Notes under the pieces: model-generated
What the model saw: the letters and a program-made list of their open reading frames with translations, nothing else
The model's database searches: none
Told to the model about the DNA's origin: nothing
Virus record (IMG/VR): IMGVR_UViG_3300050821_004119
Coordinates: 1-64,000 of that record
Direction: 5' to 3' (one strand)
DNA length: 64,000 bases
Origin: a virus
Program-made: the position numbers and the translations under genes
Shown: positions 17,312 to 24,117 of the stretch, in pieces
How positions within the stretch are numbered: position 1 is the first letter of the stretch
Layout of the letters: every line of letters begins with the position of its first letter

Positions 17312-18216
17312 TTGACGTATTCTCCTTCAAATGTTTTGCGATATTGAATCCATGTCGGACTGAAATTTCCGTGTTTCTTATTCATTGCGAAGTAGACAGG
17401 TTGTGCAACGTGTTCGAATGCCGACCAATGGCCACTCTGTTCTAGTCTCGTCGCCAATTCCAAATCTTTTTCGATATCTTGTGACCCATGGTTAAGGTAT
17501 GACACCCTGGCACATCTTGCAACTGATATTTTCCGTAAGTCATAATGTGATTCAGGCATTAAAGCATCATGATAATCTACTTGACTTACAAACGGCAAAT
17601 GCCATTCATCATTTTCAATATTATCAGGTGTATGATTTTTAATCACATATCGAATCATTTCAGCAATATGCCTGATCGTTGGATCAGCAAGATCACTGCA
17701 TCTCAGGTGAAAGAAATTATTCCAAGATGTCGAACTAATAACCGTCGTCATCCAAACGAATGGTTCAAGGAGTCGATTTGCAACTTGTTTATGACATCCT
17801 AAGTATGATAATTCTTTTACCTGTTCGACCGCTAAGTTCCTTGCCTTTATCCAATAATGCCTGGCATTAACCTGGAGATTCTCTGAAAGTTCTTCTCCTC
17901 CCTGCATACCCCTTTGATTCGTTTGCCATTTATAGGGCATTGCAGGATTTAATAACACCTGTTCAATGACCTTATTAATTGGAATAGCTCTTGAGGATGC
18001 TGCATTGCGTGAAAACTCACGGTGAGTCATTAGCTCTGAATGAACGAACCTTGGATAGGTTACAACAATCGTTGTCAATCTTGAACCATATTGATTCAAT
18101 GAGTCCGCAATGATCTTAGCTTCATACCTACTTTGATCACTGATTTTTAATATAGGTGAATCTTCAATGAAGAATTGATTACCATTATTCTCTTCGTTTA
18201 AGATGTATTCAATCAT
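17308..18216 (-). CDS. thyX: Flavin-dependent thymidylate synthase ThyX
   Basis: A 302-residue FAD-dependent enzyme that methylates dUMP to dTMP. The signature region THREFSRNAASSR (64-76) matches the ThyX motif RHRxxSxNxxSxR except that the first Arg is Thr. Later conserved parts (RLEQSGHWSAFEHVAQP) are also present; the C-terminal SPTWIQYRKTF fits ThyX. With the dCMP deaminase at 30.5 kb it gives the phage its own route from dCMP to dTMP. It overlaps both neighbours by a few bases. Confidence 0.93.
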   Translation of the reverse strand: MIEYILNEENNGNQFFIEDSPILKISDQSRYEAKIIADSLNQYGSRLTTIVVTYPRFVHSELMTHREFSRNAASSRAIPINKVIEQVLLNPAMPYKWQTNQRGMQGGEELSENLQVNARHYWIKARNLAVEQVKELSYLGCHKQVANRLLEPFVWMTTVISSTSWNNFFHLRCSDLADPTIRHIAEMIRYVIKNHTPDNIENDEWHLPFVSQVDYHDALMPESHYDLRKISVARCARVSYLNHGSQDIEKDLELATRLEQSGHWSAFEHVAQPVYFAMNKKHGNFSPTWIQYRKTFEGEYVK

Positions 18217-18844
18217 TAAATTTAATCTTACTTTCTCTAAATGAGATTGAAGAAATTACTGAACAAGTATCGCAGCGGTACATGTATGAATTACCCTCTT
18301 CAAATTCAAGGGTATAAAAGGCATGCATTAATCCAGGGCATCCATTAGGTCCGGGATGAAGTCTGGAGTTAGGACAATGAGATTGATCCCAAGGACCAGG
18401 TAATACCCGACCATACTTTTCGTTGTCATCGTTATTTACGACGGCTTTTGGCCTTGCCGATGTTTTTCTTGCCGGAGTCGGTCCCGCTCCATTTTGACTA
18501 GGGGACGATGGACTGAGGGACAGTAGTTGCATGCCCTTAATGCCTGTGACCGCATTAGGAACTGCATTTGGCAACCCGGCCAACTGCAATTTGTTATTTT
18601 GTACGACTTTCGGTTGTCTTGCCGGTGCTTCAGGTGTTGCCCCGGTCGGCGAGGCAAGCCCGGCTGAGGATTTAGGGGAGGCGACGTATGCCTCCTGCGT
18701 TGGGTCGATAGCTATGACCTCTAGGGCGTCGTCCAGGTACTCGCCGGACTCTACATCGTAGAAGAAGATGCCGTCCCGGTTCGCCGCATGAAGGGCCTCG
18801 GAATCGCACATCAGGGCGTTAGGATGATCGTTATTTGTGCTCAT
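18209..18844 (-). CDS. Hypothetical zinc-ribbon-tailed protein, 211 aa, possibly leaderless
   Basis: First gene of this arm of the minus operon. The middle (about 55-145) is Ala/Pro/Ser-rich and low complexity; the C-terminal part holds a CPNSRLHPGPNGCPG segment and RCDTC, a likely zinc site. No Shine-Dalgarno precedes the ATG. Instead the -10 box (TATATA) ends 7 nt before it, so the transcript may begin at or next to the start codon. A later in-frame Met (residue 12) also lacks an SD. Function unknown. Confidence 0.6.
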   Translation of the reverse strand: MSTNNDHPNALMCDSEALHAANRDGIFFYDVESGEYLDDALEVIAIDPTQEAYVASPKSSAGLASPTGATPEAPARQPKVVQNNKLQLAGLPNAVPNAVTGIKGMQLLSLSPSSPSQNGAGPTPARKTSARPKAVVNNDDNEKYGRVLPGPWDQSHCPNSRLHPGPNGCPGLMHAFYTLEFEEGNSYMYRCDTCSVISSISFRESKIKFND

Positions 18845-18862
18845 ACTATATATATTGGTAAG
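18845..18862 (-). promoter_or_regulatory. Candidate promoter of the leftward replication operon
   Basis: The minus strand reads CTTACCAATATATATAGT directly before the ATG at 18844 and matches the element before the SSB-like gene (14704-14730). Its position predicts a transcript with essentially no leader. Confidence 0.5.
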
Positions 18863-19390
18863 TCGGGTCGTTTTCTACTGTGTTTTGAGATTTGTAAAGA
18901 TTTCTTGTAAAAGGGCGGAAACGCGCTTGACAGGAGGTGTGAAATAGGAGTAAGGTTGTCGATAATCATACCAGGGTGCCGCGCGCGACGAGTAAGACGC
19001 ACGACACTTGCGAAGACAGGCGTAGTAAAGTACGTAAATCGCCCCCTTTGTGTGCAGAACAGCAGTCCCGAGGCCTCTCCAGCCCTAAGAAGCAGTACGT
19101 TGAGGATAGGGACAGCCAGGGTATGAAAAACTGAATCGTAAGAACCATTTAAGGAGATTCCCTATACCTTTAGAGGTGTCTGAAATGAGCGAAGCGAATG
19201 GATAGACGCTCACCAAGACAAGCGCACACGGCGCTAAACACCTAAAATGCGATCAGGGATTAATAGTGATTGCCGCTAAAGCTAAGGTCTCTCGAAGGAG
19301 CGAAGCGACGAGAGAGACGTAATTAGCGGTTGTATGAGCGAAGCGAATACAACAACTGGTTGCCAGCCAAAACACAAAAGGAGTTTAATC
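18863..19390 (+). ncRNA. Candidate large structured non-coding RNA
   Basis: A 528-nt stretch without a convincing gene, packed with complementary segments. Visible stems include TTTAGAGGTGT/ACACCTAAA (19169-19179 with 19238-19246, two-base bulge), CCGCTAA/TTAGCGG (19273-19279 with 19323-19329), enclosing TCTCTCG/CGAGAGA (19288-19294 with 19309-19315), GTTGTAT/ATACAAC (19329-19335 with 19347-19353), ATAGGG/CCCTAT (19106-19111 with 19160-19165) and CTGG/CCAG near 19365. GTGTGC (19050-19055) can pair with GCACAC (19224-19229) over long range, possibly a pseudoknot. Three loops carry the same GAGCGAAGCGA. A plus-strand transcript is assumed because the next gene is on plus; exact ends are unknown. 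Phages carry ornate RNAs such as GOLLD and ROOL; I cannot tell whether this is one of them. Confidence 0.55.
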
Positions 19391-19600
19391 ATGATAATAA
19401 GACAAAAGTATAGAAAAATAGAGATTAAAGGCACTAATCTAAGTCTTCCTAAAATGCAGTTCAAACAAGAATCTCCAACAGATAAACAAAAACAACTTTA
19501 TAAGTCTCTAACGAAACAAAACTTACCTGAAGACTTTGATCGTTATAAAACTGCTAGAACAATAACTGAATTAATCGCAAGAAAGAAGGCCGCCAATTAA
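19391..19600 (+). CDS. Hypothetical basic protein, 69 aa
   Basis: Starts at the ATG preceded by AAAGGAG (spacing 7) rather than at an earlier ATG inside the last hairpin of the RNA region. Lys-rich and helical (KQKQLYKSLTKQNLPEDFDRY). Its stop falls in the loop of a strong terminator. Expression may be governed by the structured 5' region. No family recognised. Confidence 0.65.
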   Translation: MIIRQKYRKIEIKGTNLSLPKMQFKQESPTDKQKQLYKSLTKQNLPEDFDRYKTARTITELIARKKAAN

Positions 19601-19618
19601 AGCGGCCTATTTTTATTT
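19587..19618 (+). terminator. Rho-independent terminator
   Basis: Stem AGGCCGC/GCGGCCT (19587-19593 with 19602-19608), 8-nt loop containing the TAA of the 69-residue gene, then ATTTTTATTT. It ends the plus transcript where it meets the leftward gene at 19613. Confidence 0.85.
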
Positions 19619-19750
19619 CTCTTCTTCTAGTAAACTATCTGATCCTATTAAAATCGTGAAAGGTCCAATTAGAACATAAATGCAATTCTCGTCCGCATCG
19701 TACGCTACGCCTATTGCAAATTGTAATCCTATATTAAATTGAATAAACAT
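19613..19750 (-). CDS. Hypothetical hydrophobic protein, 45 aa
   Basis: I take the ATG at 19750 with AAAGGA upstream; it lies inside the end of the two-span membrane gene. Sequence MFIQFNIGLQFAIGVAYDAD... alternates hydrophobic and polar residues, more like beta strands than a helix. Ends DSLLEEEK. Unknown. Confidence 0.5.
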   Translation of the reverse strand: MFIQFNIGLQFAIGVAYDADENCIYVLIGPFTILIGSDSLLEEEK

Positions 19751-20073
19751 ATTAATCCTTTTATCGTAAAAGATATTAGTGCGAAAATACTGTAGGAGAT
19801 CAGGCAGGCTATCCCTGCTGTTAGAATCGACAGAAAAATGCCTCCTGCGACCCAGGAGCACGCCCAGGCTAGTTTTGCGAACCAGAACACGATTAGGTCG
19901 ATTATCGCGAAGAACGCCGTGTTTATCAGGAGTGTGACAACAACTTCTGCGGTCGAATTATATTCATGGTGCGCCTGTAGCCAGCCTGGCCGTTGTAGAT
20001 TTTCCATATGCGCCTGCCCTCTATGATGGGGGGTGTGGTAGTGCTCATGGTGGCGCATGTGTGCGTGTCTCAA
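19729..20073 (-). CDS. Two-span membrane protein with His-rich N-terminus, 114 aa
   Basis: The N-terminal 30 residues contain about ten His (HAHMRHHEHYHTPHHRGQAH), suggesting metal binding. Two long hydrophobic segments follow (about 45-70 and 75-105). The probable start is a TTG at 20073 overlapping the preceding TGA (TTGA), matching the coupling used throughout; an ATG 5 codons later is the alternative. Role unknown. Confidence 0.6.
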   Translation of the reverse strand: MRHAHMRHHEHYHTPHHRGQAHMENLQRPGWLQAHHEYNSTAEVVVTLLINTAFFAIIDLIVFWFAKLAWACSWVAGGIFLSILTAGIACLISYSIFALISFTIKGLICLFNLI

Positions 20074-20219
20074 GAGAGGTACATTAATTTTAATAGCAGG
20101 GATTCGGCGGTATCAATTTCCTCTTTGAAATCTCCTGGTAATGCTTTGAAAGCATTAATTCGGGCTTTTAGGGCGAACTGAAGGTCTATATTTTCCTGAT
20201 CGGATAATACCATATCCAT
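20070..20219 (-). CDS. Hypothetical protein, 49 aa
   Basis: Helical acidic protein beginning MDMVLSDQENIDLQFALKAR. AAAGGA precedes the start at suitable spacing. Its TGA overlaps the TTG of the membrane protein. No family known. Confidence 0.55.
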   Translation of the reverse strand: MDMVLSDQENIDLQFALKARINAFKALPGDFKEEIDTAESLLLKLMYLS

Positions 20220-20223
20220 TATT

Positions 20224-20349
20224 TTAATTCCTTTCTTTTGTGCAAAAATTACAATATTCTTTACCAGTTTTTTTATCTATTACATAAATGCAGGTATTCG
20301 GCGAACAAACATATTTTCCGTTCATAACTGATTGAAAAAACTCACTCAT
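20224..20349 (-). CDS. 41-residue CxxC microprotein
   Basis: The reading frame MSEFFQSVMNGKYVCSPNTC... then CNFCTKERN gives C-x4-C and CxxC pairs, a probable zinc site. ATGA overlap with the upstream gene. Function unknown. Confidence 0.5.
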   Translation of the reverse strand: MSEFFQSVMNGKYVCSPNTCIYVIDKKTGKEYCNFCTKERN

Positions 20350-20525
20350 AATCCCAATTCCTTTTTGGCCTGTGCAAGATCACGTAATGTTCGAACATAA
20401 TTTTGCCATGCATCGTTAGCGGTAAAACCATTAACAATAGTTGTGTGCTTAGTTGCTTCCGTATAGACACGGAGAGCTTCATCGCGGATAGCTTCAAGCT
20501 TTGGAATCGTAATCTCAAGTGTCAT
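20346..20525 (-). CDS. Hypothetical protein, 59 aa
   Basis: Start chosen at 20525, where a GGA lies upstream and the ATG overlaps the preceding TAA (TAATG). Helical, beginning MTLEITIPKLEAIRDEALRV. Unknown. Confidence 0.55.
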   Translation of the reverse strand: MTLEITIPKLEAIRDEALRVYTEATKHTTIVNGFTANDAWQNYVRTLRDLAQAKKELGL

Positions 20526-20662
20526 TATCTTAATCCTTTCATATTGTCTGGAAGACATTTGTAACATACCAGTGAAATAATGTTTTCGACTTCTATTTCG
20601 TATATGGCGACGTTAATGCAACCACTGCATTTGTATTTTTTATCTATTGCGGTCAATTTCAT
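20525..20662 (-). CDS. 45-residue zinc-ribbon-like protein
   Basis: CSGC near residue 12 and CYKC near residue 33 give a four-cysteine ribbon. Starts MKLTAIDKKYKCSGC; ATGA overlap upstream, TAATG downstream. Typical of the microgene array here. Function unknown. Confidence 0.55.
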   Translation of the reverse strand: MKLTAIDKKYKCSGCINVAIYEIEVENIISLVCYKCLPDNMKGLR

Positions 20663-20802
20663 ATGGTTATTGTTGCTCCTGGGAATAATCTTTGATGTTC
20701 GGCTAAAACGATCTCGGGTTTCGCATACGTGCCGAAGCGTGTTTCAATGCCGTTAGCATACCAGGCATTCTTTTCGAGTGTGAGCTTAATTATGTTTTTC
20801 AT
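20659..20802 (-). CDS. Hypothetical protein, 47 aa
   Basis: Start taken at 20802 (ATGA overlap with the previous gene). Sequence MKNIIKLTLEKNAWYANGIE... looks like a short beta/alpha fold. No family recognised. Confidence 0.5.
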   Translation of the reverse strand: MKNIIKLTLEKNAWYANGIETRFGTYAKPEIVLAEHQRLFPGATITI

Positions 20803-20951
20803 TTGATACTTTCTTCTTGAGCAGTACGGTAGGTTATTAGAGCTTCGGCATCGCCGATATCGCAATATTCGTCACAAGGTGTAATTGCGGAATGTTTATG
20901 TATTTTATATAGAGCTTGAAGATATTCGGCTCTTGCTTGTTCGCGGGTCAT
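20799..20951 (-). CDS. Hypothetical protein, 50 aa
   Basis: The reading frame MTREQARAEYLQALYKIHKH... is helical, with two Cys (CDEYC) in the middle. ATGA overlaps at both ends support expression. Unknown. Confidence 0.5.
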   Translation of the reverse strand: MTREQARAEYLQALYKIHKHSAITPCDEYCDIGDAEALITYRTAQEESIK

Positions 20952-21043
20952 GATTTTCTTACTCCATGCATATCTGCAAGTCTTTCGAGTGCTTTAGCAA
21001 TTCGTTCTAAAACGTCAAAAAATGTTCCTTCATCTAGTATCAT
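20948..21043 (-). CDS. 31-residue helical microprotein
   Basis: MILDEGTFFDVLERIAKALE... is an amphipathic helix from end to end. TAATG upstream, ATGA downstream. Unknown. Confidence 0.42.
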   Translation of the reverse strand: MILDEGTFFDVLERIAKALERLADMHGVRKS

Positions 21044-21150
21044 TATCCTATTGCTCCTGGATATCCGCCAACGGTTTCAGCTAAATCTTGTATGAAATAT
21101 GAGAAACTAAATAACATTTCAGCAAGGTGGTAACGAATTAATTTGATCAT
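21043..21150 (-). CDS. 35-residue microprotein
   Basis: MIKLIRYHLAEMLFSFSYFI... is partly hydrophobic and ends GGYPGAIG. AGGAG lies about 14 nt upstream, which is long. One-base overlap with the next gene. Tentative. Confidence 0.4.
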   Translation of the reverse strand: MIKLIRYHLAEMLFSFSYFIQDLAETVGGYPGAIG

Positions 21151-21166
21151 TTTAAGAACTATTCTC

Positions 21167-21796
21167 CTATAAAATTGGTAGTGTAGAAAGAACTCCTCGG
21201 ATATTATATATTCTCGATGTAATATAACTGGAGGAATACCCTAGTGTGTTTGCAACTGTTTGGATCATGTTATTAGAAAGTCGATTTTTATTTGTGAAAC
21301 ATGGAACTAATTGTTGGCTATCGGTTTCACCATACATAATCAATTGAAGAATCTTGCGATCAAGAGGTTTTAATCTTGCGATAATTTCTTCGATCATCAA
21401 GTCGCTTAATGTTTCATTTTCATAATTTCGATCTTCTGCAATTCCGTATGCTGTTGCTGTTAGTTCTGTGAATTCAATTCTGTGTTTACGATTAAGACGA
21501 AATTCTTGAACCAGAAAATCCCTTACATTATATATGCCGCATGTCCTACAGAATTGCTCTGGGTCATTGTTACCTCTACCGTCGTCAACTATATTTGCAC
21601 GGTCGATACCACGGTTTGCACCTAGCATAAAATATTGCATGCATTCGTTGTCGATAATGTTGGAAGTAATTAAACCTCCTGCGATCTTCTTAGAAAACTG
21701 TGTGATGTAGTATTTATTCTGTTTTGCTAGTTTTATTAGGAATGCGTCTCGCAAATCATTATTGATTCGCATTTCTACGAATTTACTAATTACCAT
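21167..21796 (-). CDS. Sigma-factor-like HTH protein, 209 aa
   Basis: The C-terminal 70 residues (IIARLKPLDRKILQLIMYGE... then NMIQTVANTLGYSSSYITSRIYNIRGVL) have the layout of sigma-70 region 4: an L-x-x-L-D-R/E-x-x-I-L-x-L-x-x-x-G/E-E turn, then a helix-turn-helix where NTLGYSSSYITSRIYNIR is the recognition part. The N-terminal part has a C-x2-C (CRTCG) and helices that could stand for region 2, but no clear region 2 signature is visible. A phage sigma or sigma-like transcription regulator is inferred; it would be a candidate reader of the unusual promoters in this genome. Confidence 0.55.
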   Translation of the reverse strand: MVISKFVEMRINNDLRDAFLIKLAKQNKYYITQFSKKIAGGLITSNIIDNECMQYFMLGANRGIDRANIVDDGRGNNDPEQFCRTCGIYNVRDFLVQEFRLNRKHRIEFTELTATAYGIAEDRNYENETLSDLMIEEIIARLKPLDRKILQLIMYGETDSQQLVPCFTNKNRLSNNMIQTVANTLGYSSSYITSRIYNIRGVLSTLPIL

Positions 21797-22050
21797 ATCT
21801 CGATCAATTCACAGGATCTAATTAATAAACTTGGCAATTCTTTCACTTCAAGCATTGTTTTATTCAATGCGATAAAAGGATGTATGTTTGTGCGCTTAAC
21901 TGAGACACGAACGTTATCTTGCCACATGCTTCCTAATATAAACATGCGTTCCACTTGAGGTTGATCTGCATATATCCCTTGTCTACAATTTTCGCAACAA
22001 CATCCCTTTTTCTGTACATAACCCGGCTCATATTTGCAACTTTTAGTCAT
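21790..22050 (-). CDS. Cys-rich hypothetical protein, 86 aa
   Basis: N-terminal CKYEPGYVQKKGCCCENC gives a five-cysteine cluster, probably zinc binding; the rest is strand-rich (MFILGSMWQDNVRVSVKRTN). Overlaps the sigma-like gene by 7 nt and the previous one by 4 nt. Unknown. Confidence 0.6.
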   Translation of the reverse strand: MTKSCKYEPGYVQKKGCCCENCRQGIYADQPQVERMFILGSMWQDNVRVSVKRTNIHPFIALNKTMLEVKELPSLLIRSCELIEIW

Positions 22051-22451
22051 GTGAGACTTCTCCTGCTAAAAGATTGTACGCATTGTTTGGTAGCCTGTTC
22101 GCAAATGTTATTTGATATAGTCATTGATGGGATGCCGTCGCCTTCGCATATATGAATTTCGTTGCAATATATACATCCTAAGTAAACGTCTATTGAAGGT
22201 TTTCCCTTTTGCTGTTCTTTAATACTTAGGTCAAGTGATGTTGAAAGAGATTCCCAAAAGTTTTCATCTTCAATAGACGATAAAACGATTGTGCCGGTTT
22301 GCAAATGTTTTTGCCATAGGTCTATTAGAAAATGTATATGGGATGCCTCCGGCCCGTTCTTTTGAGACATTTGAGGAAGGGCAATGGAAATCCATTCGTT
22401 TTTCACAAATGTTTTCCCACCATTATCCCACTTATACTTATATTCACTCAT
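22047..22451 (-). CDS. Hypothetical protein, 134 aa
   Basis: Contains CIYCNEIHICEGDG in its second half, a possible zinc knuckle. Trp-rich first half. No recognised family. Coupled to the next gene by a 4-nt overlap. Confidence 0.6.
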   Translation of the reverse strand: MSEYKYKWDNGGKTFVKNEWISIALPQMSQKNGPEASHIHFLIDLWQKHLQTGTIVLSSIEDENFWESLSTSLDLSIKEQQKGKPSIDVYLGCIYCNEIHICEGDGIPSMTISNNICEQATKQCVQSFSRRSLT

Positions 22452-22452
22452 G

Positions 22453-22785
22453 TTATATCAAATCACTAAGACGCATGTTCAATAAACATCCACTATTTCT
22501 CATTCGTATGTTTTCTCTTGCTTGCAAAATCATATCCGAAGGTTTCACTAAAAAATCGGATGAAAAAATTACTTCGTGGTATTTTTCAGGGTAATTGGCA
22601 GTTTTATGTGAGATGCTTTGATGGTTACTCGTCGTAACCGAGTATTTCGTTGCATTGAAAATATACCCAAGGGTTTCATCATGGGTTCGGATGCACTGTT
22701 TATATGAGTAAACATTCCCTAATTTATCTTCTTTGTACGCAGAACCTTTGCCTGGCAAACCTGTTTGTGAACACATCTTAGGCAT
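22453..22785 (-). CDS. Hypothetical protein, 110 aa
   Basis: Start placed at 22785 because a GGAG precedes it by 8 nt; a longer frame would run far into the upstream gene. Begins MPKMCSQTGLPGKGSAYKED. Mixed composition with many aromatic residues. Unknown. Confidence 0.6.
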   Translation of the reverse strand: MPKMCSQTGLPGKGSAYKEDKLGNVYSYKQCIRTHDETLGYIFNATKYSVTTSNHQSISHKTANYPEKYHEVIFSSDFLVKPSDMILQARENIRMRNSGCLLNMRLSDLI

Positions 22786-23164
22786 TGAAATTACTCCAGT
22801 TTTTTTCAACATGATTAGTATTATAGAAGGAAACCCCGTTAACCTCATTGATCGTGCTCGATATACAACTTAATGATGTTCGATTTTCCTCGCGGATTAT
22901 TTCAACGCTTACATTGAGTGTATACTTGCAACTAATTTCGCGGGGTGGATTAACGGCAATGATTTGATTGTATTTTACCGTCTTGAGCATAGACGTTCCG
23001 CATTGCACGATGAACCCTTCAAAACCTTCGGATGCATCCCGAATCGCCCCAACGAAAATTTTCCCATCGGCGATAAAATGCACCTGGGTTCCGATCACGC
23101 GCGGTATCTGCTCCTTCGGGATAGTAGGCAAACCTACCATACCCATAGGGTTGGAATTTTCCAT
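22778..23164 (-). CDS. Hypothetical protein, 128 aa, first gene of the leftward microgene operon
   Basis: Strong TAGGAG precedes the ATG. The middle (TQVHFIADGKIFVGAIRDAS... MLKTVKYNQIIAVNPP) reads as a small beta barrel, similar in style to SH3/KOW folds. No recognised family. A TATAAT box lies about 70 nt upstream. Confidence 0.65.
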   Translation of the reverse strand: MENSNPMGMVGLPTIPKEQIPRVIGTQVHFIADGKIFVGAIRDASEGFEGFIVQCGTSMLKTVKYNQIIAVNPPREISCKYTLNVSVEIIREENRTSLSCISSTINEVNGVSFYNTNHVEKNWSNFNA

Positions 23165-23231
23165 AAGGTTGCTCCTATTGATAGGCGATATAATAAACTT
23201 GAATCGCCTCTTGGTTCTTCGATAGGTGCTT

Positions 23232-23254
23232 ATTATACTTCAGGAACGTGACTA
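23232..23254 (-). promoter_or_regulatory. Candidate promoter with an overlapping copy of the dispersed motif
   Basis: On the minus strand TAGTCACGTTCCTGAAG is followed directly by TATAAT (23232-23237). The first part is a copy of the TGTCACnnTCCTGrAG motif with its first base changed, placed where RNA polymerase would contact the spacer. No good -35 is visible. It would drive the leftward array at 19.6-23.2 kb. Confidence 0.5.
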
Positions 23255-23411
23255 ATAACTACCTTTTCTGTAAAGAACTTGTCACAATGCTGAAATTTTG
23301 TGTGAAAATGCCGAAAGCACCCGTTTCTTCCTTATATGCAATTGTTTTTGCTATTCAATAGGTCTAATTGTTAGGAGCAAGTAAAGCATGCGATTTTAGT
23401 AGTCAAAAGAC
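23255..23411. other. Divergent intergenic region with a motif copy
   Basis: Between the leftward and rightward arms. It holds another copy of the dispersed motif (TTGTCACAATGCTGAAAT, 23279-23296) and no gene. Likely a regulatory switch point between the two transcription directions. Confidence 0.4.
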
Positions 23412-23440
23412 TTGTGTTTTTAATCGCGGCATGGTATCGT
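23412..23440 (+). promoter_or_regulatory. Promoter, TTGTGT-17-TATCGT with extended -10
   Basis: TTGTGT (23412-23417), 17-bp spacer ending in TGG, then TATCGT (23435-23440). The predicted leader carries a CCTGC/GCAGG hairpin (23454-23468) ahead of the TAGGAG of the 80-residue gene. Confidence 0.55.
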
Positions 23441-23491
23441 AGTCGTATTCTCTCCTGCGTCTTGCAGGGAAAAGCTATAGGAGTTTATCAA

Positions 23492-23734
23492 ATGAAATTT
23501 CATCCCAAAGGTTCGGTTTCCCTGAACGCTACCCTTATTCCGGTCGGCGCAATCCCTGGTCAAACCGAAGCAGTGTTCCAGGTTTCTGCCGACCCAGAGA
23601 ATGGCGTGGTCGCCGGATATTACCTGGCAAGCGAATTCCTCGCCAATTATACGCCGGGCGCGGCAACAGGCAAGTCTTCTGCGGCATCGGTTGCCGAGCG
23701 TCTTGCGGTCGAGGATATTATTGCCTCCCTGTAA
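23492..23734 (+). CDS. Hypothetical protein, 80 aa
   Basis: Start chosen at the ATG after TAGGAG (spacing 8). Begins MKFHPKGSVSLNATLIPVGA; strand-rich first half, then an Ala/Ser-rich helix ending AVEDIIASL. GC content is higher than in the surrounding genes. Single-gene transcription unit with its own promoter and terminator. Unknown function. Confidence 0.7.
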   Translation: MKFHPKGSVSLNATLIPVGAIPGQTEAVFQVSADPENGVVAGYYLASEFLANYTPGAATGKSSAASVAERLAVEDIIASL

Positions 23735-23763
23735 ACAAAACCTTCTCCCTTAGAAGAAAGATT

Positions 23764-23788
23764 AAACCGCTCCGGCGGTTTTTTCTTT
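23764..23788 (+). terminator. Rho-independent terminator
   Basis: Perfect stem AAACCGC/GCGGTTT with loop TCCG, followed by TTTTCTTTT. It isolates the 80-residue gene from the next unit. Confidence 0.88.
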
Positions 23789-23812
23789 TGCCCTTTTCTT
23801 CTGTATTTATTC

Positions 23813-23867
23813 TTTACAATCTTAGGGCTTGTGTCCCTAAAGTTTAGGTGTACAATGTCGATATACT
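23813..23867 (+). promoter_or_regulatory. Repeated promoter module A (TTTACA-41-GATATACT)
   Basis: TTTACA (23813-23818), exactly 41 bp, then GATATACT (23860-23867) preceded by ATGTC, and a GGGAG ribosome site 8 bp later. The same layout recurs at 25348, 25943 and 26678. TTTACA is too far upstream to be a normal -35 for this -10. Confidence 0.55.
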
Positions 23868-23884
23868 AGAAAAGGGAGAAAAAC

Positions 23885-23992
23885 ATGACTAACAAGAAAT
23901 TCGCCAAAATCATTAAGAAAATTGAGAAATGGAAGAAAACCTATGTTCCACCTGAAGCACTTCAGTTTACCACGATAGGAGTATCGAAATGA
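23885..23992 (+). CDS. Lys-rich hypothetical protein, 35 aa
   Basis: MTNKKFAKIIKKIEKWKKTY... is a strongly basic helix, possibly membrane or nucleic-acid active. Preceded by AGGGAG. ATGA overlap with the next gene. Unknown. Confidence 0.55.
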   Translation: MTNKKFAKIIKKIEKWKKTYVPPEALQFTTIGVSK

Positions 23993-24117
23993 GTAATTAC
24001 ACAACGGCATTCCTTGAATCGTGCTTCGTGCTCAATAACTTGTACAATTATGGTTCTATCACTGCATGTCTTAGTGCAGCAGACTTACTTGACTCTATGA
24101 ATTCGGCAGGATTGTAA
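23989..24117 (+). CDS. Hypothetical protein, 42 aa
   Basis: MSNYTTAFLESCFVLNNLYN... , helical, coupled on both sides (ATGA, TAATG). No recognised family. Confidence 0.5.
   Translation: MSNYTTAFLESCFVLNNLYNYGSITACLSAADLLDSMNSAGL

Noticed and set aside
19334-19390. Upstream ATG start for the 69-residue gene
   Set aside because: That ATG lies in the loop 11-mer of the last hairpin and has no SD, while the ATG at 19391 has AAAGGAG at ideal distance.
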